Assembly: GCA_902581445.1 (NCBI GenBank)
Contig: CACHOG010000001.1
Span: 1 to 64,000 of the forward strand
Direction of reading: 5' to 3'
DNA length: 64,000 nt
From: an uncultured Pelagibacteraceae bacterium
GTDB lineage: Bacteria; Pseudomonadota; Alphaproteobacteria; Pelagibacterales; Pelagibacteraceae
The first letter of the stretch is position 1; each line of letters begins with the position of its first letter. This document shows positions 16,455-26,229 of this stretch, one piece after another. The notes beneath the pieces were generated by a model. The model was not told the DNA's origin, searched no databases, and saw only the letters and a list, made by a program, of their open reading frames with translations. The translations under genes and the position numbers were made by a program.

Positions 16455-17573
16455 ATGACCAAAAATAGATCTAATTATGTCGATAAAATTGAGGTCCTGA
16501 AAGAGGGACTTAAAGTATTTTTCTCAAACAAGTCTGAGGATATATTTCCAAATATATGGCTTAGAGATCACGCTAAAGATGAAAGCAATTGGGATGAAAG
16601 AAGCAATCAGAGAAAAACGTTTACCGCAAAATTAAGTCCAAATATAAAAATTAAAAACGCAAATATTTCTAATAAGGGTGAATATATTGATATAATTTGG
16701 TCGGATACCCCAAATAATATTAAATATACGTCGGAATTTTTATACAAAAACTCTGTAAATTATTCATATGATAAAAATCAAATCAAAATTTGGGAAAAAA
16801 AAGAAATTAAAGAAGACATATTTTTAAACTATAAAAACATAACAAATGAAAAAGGGTTTAAGGATTTACTTACAAAATTACATTCCTTTGGATTTGCAGT
16901 GATTACAGATTGTAAAAAAGATATGTCCTCGGTTGAGTTTTTAGCAAAAAAAATTGGTTATGTAAGAAATTCAATTTTTGGTGGTTTATGGAGTTTTGAG
17001 TCAAATGCAGATATGGCAGACAGCGCATATACTAATGAGGAATTAAGACCACACACAGACTCAACATACAGCAATGATGCTCCAGGCCTGCAGCTACTTT
17101 TATGTTGTGAATATGATGCAAAAGGAGGAGATTCGATAATGGTTGATGGACTTAAAATTGCAGAAATTATAAAAGCAAAAAATAATGATCTTTACGATGC
17201 ATTAACAAGCATTGAGGTGCCGGGGAATTATACTGGTGATGGAGTTATTTTAGAAGCCAAAAGACCTATAATCAAATTAGATAATAATAATCAAATAACT
17301 CAAATTAGCTTTAATAATTATGATAGAGCTCCGTTTAGATTAAATCCACAACTCACTAAAATTTTTTATGAAGGGATAAGGTTATTCGATAATTTAGCTA
17401 ATTCAGAACAATACCAGTGGAGACATATTTTAAAACCTGGTGAACTATTAATATTCAATAATTGGAGAGTTTTGCACGGCAGAGGATCATTTAATGGCAA
17501 GAGAAAAATGAAAGGCTGCTACATCAATAAGGAAGACTTTGATAGTGCGTGTAAAATTAATGGATTAATCTAA
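16455..17573 (+). CDS. Gamma-butyrobetaine hydroxylase-like 2-oxoglutarate dioxygenase
   Basis: Non-haem Fe(II)/2-oxoglutarate oxygenase of the BBOX/TMLH group (372 residues from the ATG). The iron facial triad is seen as RPHTDS (His200, Asp202) and VLHGRG (His341), with the Arg of HGRGSF as 2-oxoglutarate anchor. The N-terminal domain has WLRDHAKDESNWDERSNQR, where characterised members carry zinc-binding cysteines; none is present here. The frame extends four codons upstream to a TTG (16443), but the ATG is preferred. The substrate may be a betaine other than butyrobetaine. A DMT exporter follows. Confidence 0.82.
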   Translation: MTKNRSNYVDKIEVLKEGLKVFFSNKSEDIFPNIWLRDHAKDESNWDERSNQRKTFTAKLSPNIKIKNANISNKGEYIDIIWSDTPNNIKYTSEFLYKNSVNYSYDKNQIKIWEKKEIKEDIFLNYKNITNEKGFKDLLTKLHSFGFAVITDCKKDMSSVEFLAKKIGYVRNSIFGGLWSFESNADMADSAYTNEELRPHTDSTYSNDAPGLQLLLCCEYDAKGGDSIMVDGLKIAEIIKAKNNDLYDALTSIEVPGNYTGDGVILEAKRPIIKLDNNNQITQISFNNYDRAPFRLNPQLTKIFYEGIRLFDNLANSEQYQWRHILKPGELLIFNNWRVLHGRGSFNGKRKMKGCYINKEDFDSACKINGLI

Positions 17574-17591
17574 TCTTAATATTTTAAACGA

Positions 17592-18488
17592 ATGAAAAAA
17601 TCTTTTTCAATGTTTTGCGCCTTAATAACGACTTTTATTTGGGGAACAGCTTTTATAGCTCAAGATACTGGAATGGATAACATAGGTCCATTAACTTTTA
17701 ACTCTTCGAGATTTTTTGTAGGCTTTTTAACAATACTTCCTTTCGCAATTTTAATAGAAAAAAATAAAATCAAAAAAGAAATAGAAAAAAATTCGAAATT
17801 ATTTATTAAATATTTAATTTTTATGGGAGTTTCTCTTTTTTTAGGAACTTTCTTACAGCAAGCTGCACTACAGTATACTAATATTGCAAACGCAGCCTTT
17901 TTTACAGTTTTTTACGTTCCTTTTGTGCCTATTATCTTGTTCATTATTTATAAAGAAAAAGTTCATTGGAGCATTTGGCCCTCAATTGCTCTTTGTATAG
18001 TTGGCGTTTATCTCCTTACAGACTTTTCTGATGCAGAAATAATGCTAGGAGATACTCTTGTGATTTTTTGTTCAATATTTTGGGCATTGCATATAATCTT
18101 TGCAGGTAAATTTATGCAAAATTTTAACATTCCAGTATTTTACGCAGCTTTACAGGCTGCATTTGTTTTTTCATTATCAATTTTTTTTGCATTTTTGTTT
18201 GAAGAGGTAATCTTATCAAATATATTGCTTGAGCTAAGTTCCATATTATACGCTGGAGCACTATCAGGTGGTATTGCATTTACTTTACAGATGTATGCAC
18301 AAAAAAATATTGAAGAAGCACCTGCTGCTATAATTTACTCACTAGAAGGTGTTTTTGCAGCTATAGCTGGCTGGATAATCTTGGATCAATTTTTGAAGTT
18401 TAATAATATAATTGGATGCTTCCTAATTTTATTTGCAGTAATATTATCTCAAATTTTACCAACATCAAAAGTAAATAATTCCAAATAA
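17592..18488 (+). CDS. DMT-superfamily (EamA) transporter
   Basis: A 298-residue membrane protein with about ten predicted helices and two EamA repeats (first GTAFIAQDTGMDNIGPLTFN, second beginning near residue 150, LGDTLVIFCSIFWALHI). EamA proteins export amino acids or other small metabolites; the substrate is not identifiable. It starts 18 bases after the oxygenase stop, so a link with that enzyme's substrate or product is possible. It converges on uppP with a 24-base overlap. Confidence 0.87.
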   Translation: MKKSFSMFCALITTFIWGTAFIAQDTGMDNIGPLTFNSSRFFVGFLTILPFAILIEKNKIKKEIEKNSKLFIKYLIFMGVSLFLGTFLQQAALQYTNIANAAFFTVFYVPFVPIILFIIYKEKVHWSIWPSIALCIVGVYLLTDFSDAEIMLGDTLVIFCSIFWALHIIFAGKFMQNFNIPVFYAALQAAFVFSLSIFFAFLFEEVILSNILLELSSILYAGALSGGIAFTLQMYAQKNIEEAPAAIIYSLEGVFAAIAGWIILDQFLKFNNIIGCFLILFAVILSQILPTSKVNNSK

Positions 18489-19232
18489 TAAAAAAGATAA
18501 TAAAATTCTGTAAATAACAAAAAGTTTGAGATTAAATTTTTTAACAAATATTAAAAAATATTTAATAGTAAAATACGAAAAAAAATAGGAAAGAAATACG
18601 GTAAATAATATCATAGAATGAAAATCTATATTTTCTTGATGTAAATCTTTTAATCCAAGAAAACTTGCTCCAGCTATTGCTGGAATAGAAAGATAAAAAG
18701 AAATTTTTGTAGAGTCATATCTATTAAACTTCAGAAATCTACCTGCTGTTATCACAATTCCAGACCGACTAACACCTGGTACTAGAGCTAATATTTGAAA
18801 GCAACCAATAATAATAATAGTACTTAAATTTAATTTTGAATTTAACTTTTTAGTTACTTTAACTTTATCCGCAAAATATAATAAGATTGCAAATATTAAT
18901 GTTGTCCAAGCTATTATTTCAATATTTCTTAAATATGATATTAAATTTGTTTGATAAAGTATGGCTCCTACAATAATAACTGGTGCGGAGCCAAATATCA
19001 TAAGTAAAAGCAAATTTTTGTTTTTAAGGATATTGCTCAAATCTGAGTGAAAGTAAGTAATTATAGCTAATAGCGATCCCAAATGTAAGCCTATGTCTGT
19101 GAGCAAAGATTGAATTTTAAAATTGTAAATATCAGAAACAAGAAACAAATGAGCTGATGAACTTACCGGAATAAATTCAGATATACCCTGAATTGCTGAA
19201 AGCAGAAAAATCTCAAAAAAATCAAAAGTCAT
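18465..19232 (-). CDS. uppP: Undecaprenyl-diphosphatase (UppP/BacA)
   Basis: UppP dephosphorylates undecaprenyl pyrophosphate for reuse in peptidoglycan and glycan synthesis. The 255-residue membrane protein shows both family motifs: QGISEFIPVSSSAHL (15-29) and PGVSRSGIVITAGRFL near 146-161. Length and order match the BacA family. It is divergent from gltD with a 175-base spacer. Confidence 0.95.
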   Translation of the reverse strand: MTFDFFEIFLLSAIQGISEFIPVSSSAHLFLVSDIYNFKIQSLLTDIGLHLGSLLAIITYFHSDLSNILKNKNLLLLMIFGSAPVIIVGAILYQTNLISYLRNIEIIAWTTLIFAILLYFADKVKVTKKLNSKLNLSTIIIIGCFQILALVPGVSRSGIVITAGRFLKFNRYDSTKISFYLSIPAIAGASFLGLKDLHQENIDFHSMILFTVFLSYFFSYFTIKYFLIFVKKFNLKLFVIYRILLSFLLFGIIYF

Positions 19233-19320
19233 TTAATTTCTTGTATTCTATATAGTTTTAAATTGAAGCAATAACGTGAGCAGATATGTGGTATGCAGAA
19301 AATGAATTTTATTAATAAAT

Positions 19321-19391
19321 TTAACGTTTTTTTGATAAAATAGGTAAAATATACTGTCCTATTTAACGTTTATAAATTGTTTACGTTAGTA
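19321..19391. promoter_or_regulatory. Repeated TTAACGTTT-type sites and hairpin upstream of gltDB
   Basis: TTAACGTTT occurs at 19321-19329 and 19363-19371, and a related TTACGTTA starts at 19381. Between the first two, AAATAGG (19338-19344) and CCTATTT (19358-19364) are inverted arms. The region is the spacer between the divergent uppP and gltD genes, ending about 17 bases before the gltD ATG. It looks like a cis-regulatory array; the regulator is unknown. Confidence 0.4.
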
Positions 19392-19407
19392 TATAAGCCT
19401 TCAAATT

Positions 19408-20847
19408 ATGCCAGATAAAATGCTTAAATTTGTAAAAATAGGTCAACAAAATCCACCTAAAAGAGAGATTGATTTACGTAAAGAGGATTTTAATGAGATA
19501 TACGATGAGTTTATAAGCAACAAGGCAAAAGAGCAATCAAGCAGGTGTTCTCAATGCGGAGTTCCTTTTTGTCAGGTTCATTGTCCTTTAAGCAACAATA
19601 TTCCAGATTGGCTAAAACTCACTGCAGAGGGAAGATTGGAAGAAGCATATCAACTATCACAAAGTACAAATAACATGCCAGAAGTTTGTGGAAGAATTTG
19701 TCCACAGGATAGGTTGTGTGAAGGTAATTGCGTAATTGAACAATCTGGACATGGAACAGTTACAATTGGATCAGTAGAAAAGTTTATAACTGAAAACGCT
19801 TGGGCAAATGGATGGGTAAAGCCTATAAATGTAAAATCTGAGTTAGAACAGAGCGTTGGAATTATTGGAGCAGGCCCTGCAGGTTTAGCATGTGGTGAAC
19901 AACTTAGAAAATTTGGATATCAAGTAACAATATATGATCGTTACGATAGAGCCGGGGGTTTATTAATCTATGGAATACCAAATTTTAAATTAGAAAAATT
20001 TGTAGTTGAGAGACGCACAGAGCTTCTTAAAAAAAGTGGAATAAATTTTGTCCAAAATTTTGAAGTTGGTAAGGATGCAACTCTAGATCAGTTAAAAGAA
20101 AAACATGATGCAATATTAATTGCAACTGGGGTCTATAAACCTAGAGAAATAAATATTCCAGGTAGTGATTTAAATAATATTTTTCCCGCAATGGAATTTT
20201 TAACTGCGTCAAATAAAAAAGGTTTAGGTGATAAAGTTGAAAAATTTGATGATGGAACTTTAAATGCTGAAGGAAAAAATATAGTTGTTATAGGAGGCGG
20301 GGATACAGCAATGGACTGTGTTCGAACTGCTGTAAGACAGAATGCAAAATCAGTGAAGTGTCTATACAGAAGAGACAAAGAAAATATGCCAGGGTCTTCA
20401 AGAGAAGTTGCAAACGCCGAGGAAGAAGGCGTTGAATTTGTCTGGTTATCGAGCCCCAAGGAATTTCACGGAAGCAACAAAGTAGAAAAAATAAGTGTAA
20501 ATAAAATTAAACTAGGTGAACCAGATGATACTGGAAGAAGAAAACCCCAAATACAAAATGATGGAGGTTTTAATTTAGAAGTTGATATGGTTATAAAATC
20601 ATTAGGATTTGATCCAGAAGATCTTCCAAAACTTTTTGATAATAATGATCTTCAAGTTTCAAAATGGGGAACAATTAAAACTGATTTTGAAACCTTAGAA
20701 ACCAATGTTGCAGGTGTTTTTGCTGCTGGCGATATTGTAAGGGGAGCATCCTTAGTAGTATGGGCAATCAAAGATGGAAGAGATGCAGCAGAGTCTATTA
20801 TTAAATATTTGAAACAAAAAGAAATTTCAAAAATAAAGGTTGCGTAA
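19408..20847 (+). CDS. gltD: Glutamate synthase (NADPH) small subunit
   Basis: GltD passes electrons from NADPH via FAD and Fe-S clusters to GltB for glutamate synthesis. The 479-residue product has N-terminal Fe-S cysteines Cys47, 50, 55, 59 and 94, 98, 104, 108, an FAD Rossmann motif GAGPAGLACG (about 154-163) and an NADPH motif GGGDTAMDC near 297-305. It precedes gltB with a one-base TAATG overlap, so subunit translation is coupled. Confidence 0.96.
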   Translation: MPDKMLKFVKIGQQNPPKREIDLRKEDFNEIYDEFISNKAKEQSSRCSQCGVPFCQVHCPLSNNIPDWLKLTAEGRLEEAYQLSQSTNNMPEVCGRICPQDRLCEGNCVIEQSGHGTVTIGSVEKFITENAWANGWVKPINVKSELEQSVGIIGAGPAGLACGEQLRKFGYQVTIYDRYDRAGGLLIYGIPNFKLEKFVVERRTELLKKSGINFVQNFEVGKDATLDQLKEKHDAILIATGVYKPREINIPGSDLNNIFPAMEFLTASNKKGLGDKVEKFDDGTLNAEGKNIVVIGGGDTAMDCVRTAVRQNAKSVKCLYRRDKENMPGSSREVANAEEEGVEFVWLSSPKEFHGSNKVEKISVNKIKLGEPDDTGRRKPQIQNDGGFNLEVDMVIKSLGFDPEDLPKLFDNNDLQVSKWGTIKTDFETLETNVAGVFAAGDIVRGASLVVWAIKDGRDAAESIIKYLKQKEISKIKVA

Positions 20848-23800
20848 TGAAGAGATATTTTAAAAATAAGAAACTACTTGAAAGAAATAATATTTACTCA
20901 AAGGATATGGAACATGATGCATGTGGAGTAGGTCTAGTTGCATCGACTGAGGGAAAGAAATCAAGAAAGGTAGTGGAATATGGAATTCAGGCTTTAAAGG
21001 CCGTATGGCATAGAGGTGCTGTGGATGCCGATGGAAAAACAGGAGATGGAGCAGGTATTCACGTTGAAATCCCAAAAGAATTCTTCAAAGAAAAAATAGA
21101 AGTAACCGGACACGTCTATGACAATTCAGAAATTTGTGTTGGAATGATATTTTTACCAAGAAATAATTATGAGGCACAAGAAAGTTGTAGAACATTGGTT
21201 GAAAAAGAGTTGACTCAAAACAATTTCAATATTTATGGTTGGAGACAAGTTCCGGTTAACACAAAAGTTTTAGGAGAAAAAGCAGAACAAACTAGACCTG
21301 AAATTACTCAGGTTCTATTTAGACATAACAATCAAAAATTATCAGGTAAGCCGCTAGAAATTAAACTTTATGAGACAAGAAGAAAAATAGAGAATAATGT
21401 AAGACAAAATCATTTAGATAATTTTTATATTTGTTCCTTTAGTTCTAAATCCATCATTTATAAAGGCATGTTTTTAGCTGAGGCATTAGCTGATTTTTAT
21501 ACCGATTTAGCAGACGAAAGATTTATTTCAAGGTATGCCATTTTTCATCAAAGATTTTCCACAAATACAGCTCCAAGCTGGGACCTTGCCCAACCTTTCA
21601 GATCTTTAGCTCACAATGGAGAAATAAATACTCTTAAGGGAAATGTTAATTGGATGAAAGTTCACGAGCAAGAAATGTCTAGCGAGGTATTTGAGGATGT
21701 TGAAAATTTAAAACCTGTAATTTTACCAGGAAATTCAGACTCGGCATCTTTGGATAATGTATTTGAATTATTAAATATTTCTGGACAACCTGCTCCTTTA
21801 GCGAAACTTATGTTGATACCTGACGCATGGTCAAAAAAAAGCGAAGTGCTTCCAAAAGATCATCAAAGATTATTTAATTTTCTTAACAGTACAATGGAGC
21901 CTTGGGATGGACCTGCAGCAATAGCAGCAACAGATAATGAGTGGATTATTGCAGCTACGGATAGAAATGGCCTTCGACCACTTAGATACACCGTTACCAA
22001 AGACAACTTTTTATTCGCAGGTTCAGAGACTGGAATGATAAATATTGATGAAAAGAAAATAGTTACCAAAGGAAGATTAGGACCAGGTGAAATAATAGGT
22101 GTAAGAATTGAAAAAGGCAAATTATTTACGAACGAAAAAATTAAAAACTATTTAGCTAAAGATTACAAACATTTTAATAATCAAATTGTTGATCTAGATA
22201 AAAAATTAGCTATGGCTGAGGAAAAACCATTTTTTACAGGAGATGAACTTAAAAAAAGACAGTACGCGTTTGGAATAAGTCTAGAGGATTTAGAATTAAT
22301 TTTACACCCAATGGCAGAAGACTCAAAGGAGGCAACAGGTTCTATGGGTGATGACACACCGTTAGCCGTGCTATCAGATAAATATAGACCTTTATATCAT
22401 TTCTTTAGACAAAATTTTAGCCAAGTTACAAATCCACCAATTGACTCATTACGAGAAAATAAAGTTATGAGTTTAAAAACTAGATTTGGAAACTTGGGTA
22501 ATATTTTAAATTTTGATAATTTAACAAAGGATAATATTTATGTATTAAATACTCCTATATTATCAAATTCCCAGTTTTTAAAATTTAATAACTTTTTTAA
22601 AAAAAAAATAAAATTAATAGACTGCACATTCAAAAAAGATGAAAGTCTAGATGTTATATTAGAAAGAATAAGAAAAGATTCGGAGATTGCTGTACGACAA
22701 GGATCAACACAAATAATTTTATCAGATAAAAATATTTCAGATGATAGATTGCCAGTACCAATGTTGTTAGCAGTTGGTGCTGTAAATACTTATTTAATAA
22801 AACATAAATTAAGAGGGTATGTTTCAATAAATGTTCAATCAGGCGAAGCTATGGATACACATTCATTCGCAACACTTATTGGAGTAGGTGCTACAACTGT
22901 AAATCCTTATCTTGCATTAGACGGATTATATCAAAGATTTGAGAAAAAACTTTTTGGTAAATTTCAATACGAGGAATGTGTCAGTAGATATATAAAATCT
23001 GTAAATAGTGGTCTTTTAAAGATAATGTCTAAAATGGGTATCTCTGTAATTAGCTCTTATAGAGGCGGATGTAACTTTGAAACAGTTGGCTTGAGCAGAA
23101 CAGTTGTTTCGGAATATTTTCCAGGTGTTATCTCTAAAATTTCAGGAATTGGCCTAAGTGGTATTGAAAAGAAATTAAGATCTATTCATGAAAAAGCTTT
23201 TACCAATGAGGATAAAGTATTGCCAATCGGAGGTATTTATCGTTACAGAAAAAATGGCGAGGTTCATCAGTATCAAGGTAAATTAATACATTTACTACAA
23301 AGCGCTGTTACCACAGGATCTTATGAAGCTTACAAAAAGTATGTTGAAGGAATATATAATTTGCCACCAATAAATCTAAGAGATCTTATTGATTTTAGAC
23401 AAAGATACTTAAATAAATCAATAGATATCTCAGAAGTTGAACCAGTAGAAAACATACTCAAAAGATTTGGAAGCGGGAGCATGTCTCATGGGGCCTTGTC
23501 TAAAGAAGCGCATGAAACTTTAGCAATAGGAATGAATCGTATTAAAGGTGCTTCATGTAGCGGTGAAGGTGGTGAAGATGAAGTAAGATTTAAAAAAATG
23601 GATAATGGAGACAGCGCAAACTCAAGAGTGAAACAAATAGCCTCTGCAAGATTTGGTGTAACAATAAATTACTTGAACAATTGTAACGAAATTGAGATCA
23701 AAATTGCACAGGGCGCTAAACCTGGAGAAGGCGGTCAATTACCAGGATTTAAAGTGTCGAAAGACATTGCAAGATTGAGACATTCGACTCCGGGTGTGAC

Positions 23801-25352
23801 CTTGATTTCTCCCCCACCACACCATGATATTTATTCAATAGAAGATCTTGCACAATTAATTTATGATTTAAAACAAATTAATCCTAAAGCAAGAGTTGGA
23901 GTAAAACTAGTAGCCTCATCAGGAATAGGAACAATTGCTGCTGGTGTAGCAAAAGCAAAAGCTGATATTATTTTAATTTCCGGTCACAATGGAGGCACTG
24001 GTGCATCTCCACAAACAAGTGTTAAATACGTTGGAATACCATGGGAAATGGGATTAACTGAAGCTAATCAAGTTTTAACACTCAATAATTTGCGAGACTT
24101 GGTAACACTTAGAACTGATGGCGGAATTAAAACTGGAAGAGATGTTGTAATTGCAGCCATGATGGGAGCCGAGGAATATGGCGTAGCAACTACTGCTTTG
24201 GTAGCAATGGGTTGTATTATGGTACGTCAATGTCATTCTAACACTTGTCCAGTAGGTGTTTGTACCCAGGATGATAAATTAAGAGAAAAATTTAGTGGTA
24301 CTCCTGACAAAGTGGTAAATTTGTTTACTTTTATAGCTAATGAAGTCCGAGAGATATTAGCTGAATTAGGCTTTAAATCCATTAATGAAATAATTGGAAG
24401 GACTGACTTATTAAAACAAGTAAGTAAAGGTTCACCAAATTTGGACGATTTAGATTTAAATCCTTTATTTGTTCAAGCAGATAATGGAGAAAATAAACGT
24501 TATTGTGAAAACCAATCAATAAATTTTGTTCCTGATACTCTTGATCAAGAAATATGGCCATCAATTGAAAAGAAAATCGACAAAAATGAGAAAATAGATG
24601 AAGTATTTGAAATCAAAAATACACATAGAGCTGTGGGTACAAGAATTTCGTATAATTTATATAAAAAATTTGGTTATGAAAAATTAGAAGATAATTTTTT
24701 AAATCTAAATTTTGTTGGATCAGCTGGGCAATCTTTTGGTGCATTTGGAGGAAAAGGTCTAACTTTAAATTTGAAAGGTGATGCAAATGATTATGTTGGC
24801 AAGGGTTTATCAGGAGCAATAGTTTCAATTAAACTCTCTGAAGAAAGTAGCTTAAATTCTTCTGAAAATACTATTATAGGAAATACAGTATTATATGGAG
24901 CTACCTCCGGTCAATTATATGCTTCCGGTAAAGCAGGAGAAAGGTTTGCGGTTAGAAACTCTGGAGCTATTTCTGTGATTGAAGGATGTGATTCTAATGG
25001 TTGTGAGTATATGACCGGTGGAACCGCTGTAATTTTAGGCGACGTCGGTGATAACTTTGCTGCAGGGATGACAGGAGGAATGGGTTTTGTTTATGATAAG
25101 AATAAATCATTTAGCAAAAAAGTTAATTCTGAAACAGTAGTATGGCAAATTCCCGAAACAGATTACTGGAAAGATTATTTAAAATCTTTAATTAAAGAGC
25201 ATGCAAAATACACTGGATCTGAAATTTCTAAAAATATTTTAAATAATTTCGAAAATGAATTAAATAATTTTCTACAAGTTTGTCCTAAAGAAATGTTGGA
25301 TAAACTAGAAAATCCTATTTCTATAAAATCAATGGTAAAAGAAGTAAGTTAA
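20847..25352 (+). CDS. gltB: Glutamate synthase (NADPH) large subunit
   Basis: GltB transfers the glutamine amide nitrogen to 2-oxoglutarate. At 1501 residues it is of normal size. The glutaminase nucleophile is Cys26 in HDACGVGLVAS, preceded by a short propeptide that should be removed. The FMN-binding synthase domain includes PGEGGQLPG, and the 3Fe-4S cluster cysteines are Cys1129, 1134 and 1139 (CHSNTCPVGVC). The C-terminal beta-helix domain ends near 1480. The pair is the main glutamate-forming route visible in the window. Confidence 0.97.
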   Translation: MKRYFKNKKLLERNNIYSKDMEHDACGVGLVASTEGKKSRKVVEYGIQALKAVWHRGAVDADGKTGDGAGIHVEIPKEFFKEKIEVTGHVYDNSEICVGMIFLPRNNYEAQESCRTLVEKELTQNNFNIYGWRQVPVNTKVLGEKAEQTRPEITQVLFRHNNQKLSGKPLEIKLYETRRKIENNVRQNHLDNFYICSFSSKSIIYKGMFLAEALADFYTDLADERFISRYAIFHQRFSTNTAPSWDLAQPFRSLAHNGEINTLKGNVNWMKVHEQEMSSEVFEDVENLKPVILPGNSDSASLDNVFELLNISGQPAPLAKLMLIPDAWSKKSEVLPKDHQRLFNFLNSTMEPWDGPAAIAATDNEWIIAATDRNGLRPLRYTVTKDNFLFAGSETGMINIDEKKIVTKGRLGPGEIIGVRIEKGKLFTNEKIKNYLAKDYKHFNNQIVDLDKKLAMAEEKPFFTGDELKKRQYAFGISLEDLELILHPMAEDSKEATGSMGDDTPLAVLSDKYRPLYHFFRQNFSQVTNPPIDSLRENKVMSLKTRFGNLGNILNFDNLTKDNIYVLNTPILSNSQFLKFNNFFKKKIKLIDCTFKKDESLDVILERIRKDSEIAVRQGSTQIILSDKNISDDRLPVPMLLAVGAVNTYLIKHKLRGYVSINVQSGEAMDTHSFATLIGVGATTVNPYLALDGLYQRFEKKLFGKFQYEECVSRYIKSVNSGLLKIMSKMGISVISSYRGGCNFETVGLSRTVVSEYFPGVISKISGIGLSGIEKKLRSIHEKAFTNEDKVLPIGGIYRYRKNGEVHQYQGKLIHLLQSAVTTGSYEAYKKYVEGIYNLPPINLRDLIDFRQRYLNKSIDISEVEPVENILKRFGSGSMSHGALSKEAHETLAIGMNRIKGASCSGEGGEDEVRFKKMDNGDSANSRVKQIASARFGVTINYLNNCNEIEIKIAQGAKPGEGGQLPGFKVSKDIARLRHSTPGVTLISPPPHHDIYSIEDLAQLIYDLKQINPKARVGVKLVASSGIGTIAAGVAKAKADIILISGHNGGTGASPQTSVKYVGIPWEMGLTEANQVLTLNNLRDLVTLRTDGGIKTGRDVVIAAMMGAEEYGVATTALVAMGCIMVRQCHSNTCPVGVCTQDDKLREKFSGTPDKVVNLFTFIANEVREILAELGFKSINEIIGRTDLLKQVSKGSPNLDDLDLNPLFVQADNGENKRYCENQSINFVPDTLDQEIWPSIEKKIDKNEKIDEVFEIKNTHRAVGTRISYNLYKKFGYEKLEDNFLNLNFVGSAGQSFGAFGGKGLTLNLKGDANDYVGKGLSGAIVSIKLSEESSLNSSENTIIGNTVLYGATSGQLYASGKAGERFAVRNSGAISVIEGCDSNGCEYMTGGTAVILGDVGDNFAAGMTGGMGFVYDKNKSFSKKVNSETVVWQIPETDYWKDYLKSLIKEHAKYTGSEISKNILNNFENELNNFLQVCPKEMLDKLENPISIKSMVKEVS

Positions 25353-25353
25353 A

Positions 25354-26229
25354 TTGAAAGAACTCAATATTTTTTTTTTTGGATTTGGACAAGTTGCTAA
25401 AGAATTTACTAAAAAACTTATTTCAGAAAAGTATAAATTAAATATCTCAATAACTACGAGACAAGCAAGTGGTGAAATCGAATTCTTAGGTCAAAAAGTT
25501 TCAAATTTTGAATTTAATAATGAAAAAATAGATAAAAATATTCAAAACAAAATAAATAATTCTGATCATATACTTATATCTATACCTCCAAAAGATAAAA
25601 TAGATTTAGTTTTGAAATATTTTTCAAAAGAGCTCCTGAGTCAAAATATCAAGTGGATAACATATTTATCTGCAACAAGTGTTTATGGAGATCACAAGGG
25701 AGAATGGGTAGATGAAAAAAGTGAAACTTTGCCGAAATCTAAAAATGGTATTGAAAGATTAGCAGCAGAGAATGATTGGCTTAAGATGCATGAAGAACAT
25801 AAAATACCACTTCAAATTTTTAGATTGTCAGGCATCTACTCAAATAAGAACAATGTGTTAGAGAGAATTAAATCTGGTAACGGAAGCATTATTAGAAAAC
25901 AAAATCAATTTTTCTCAAGAATACACGTTGAAGATATTGCAAACTTATTATTTATATCTCTTAATAAATTTAAAAATGGCGAAGTTTACAATGTCTCAGA
26001 TGATAAGCCTGCATCTTCTGAAGAAGTAATGCAATATGGTGCGAAAATTCTTAATTTACCTGAACCTAAAGAAATAAAGCTAGATCAAATTGAAAGCAAA
26101 ATGTTAAAAGCCTTCTACAATGACTCCAAGAAGGTAAGCAACAAGAAAGCAAAAGAATTTTTTAATTATGACTTTAAATTTCCTACATATGTTGAAGGTT
26201 TAAACCATATTAACAAAAAAATTATTTAG
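25354..26229 (+). CDS. NAD(P)-binding epimerase/dehydratase-like protein (YeeZ type)
   Basis: A 291-residue atypical SDR-fold protein. The N-terminal strand and loop IFFFGFGQVAKEF bind a dinucleotide, followed by YLSATSVYGDHKGEWVDE, typical of the SDR_a5/YeeZ group. The start is TTG at 25354, two bases after the gltB stop; an in-frame stop just upstream rules out an earlier start. An 11-base T-run (25370-25380) near the 5' end encodes Phe-Phe-Phe and is a possible slippage site. Substrate unknown. It converges with the hydrolase gene (4-base overlap). Confidence 0.78.
   Translation: MKELNIFFFGFGQVAKEFTKKLISEKYKLNISITTRQASGEIEFLGQKVSNFEFNNEKIDKNIQNKINNSDHILISIPPKDKIDLVLKYFSKELLSQNIKWITYLSATSVYGDHKGEWVDEKSETLPKSKNGIERLAAENDWLKMHEEHKIPLQIFRLSGIYSNKNNVLERIKSGNGSIIRKQNQFFSRIHVEDIANLLFISLNKFKNGEVYNVSDDKPASSEEVMQYGAKILNLPEPKEIKLDQIESKMLKAFYNDSKKVSNKKAKEFFNYDFKFPTYVEGLNHINKKII

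Noticed and set aside
25370..25380. Run of 11 T as a frameshift in the SDR-like gene
   Set aside because: The frame through the run gives a sensible dinucleotide-binding start (IFFFGFGQVA), so the gene is intact as read.
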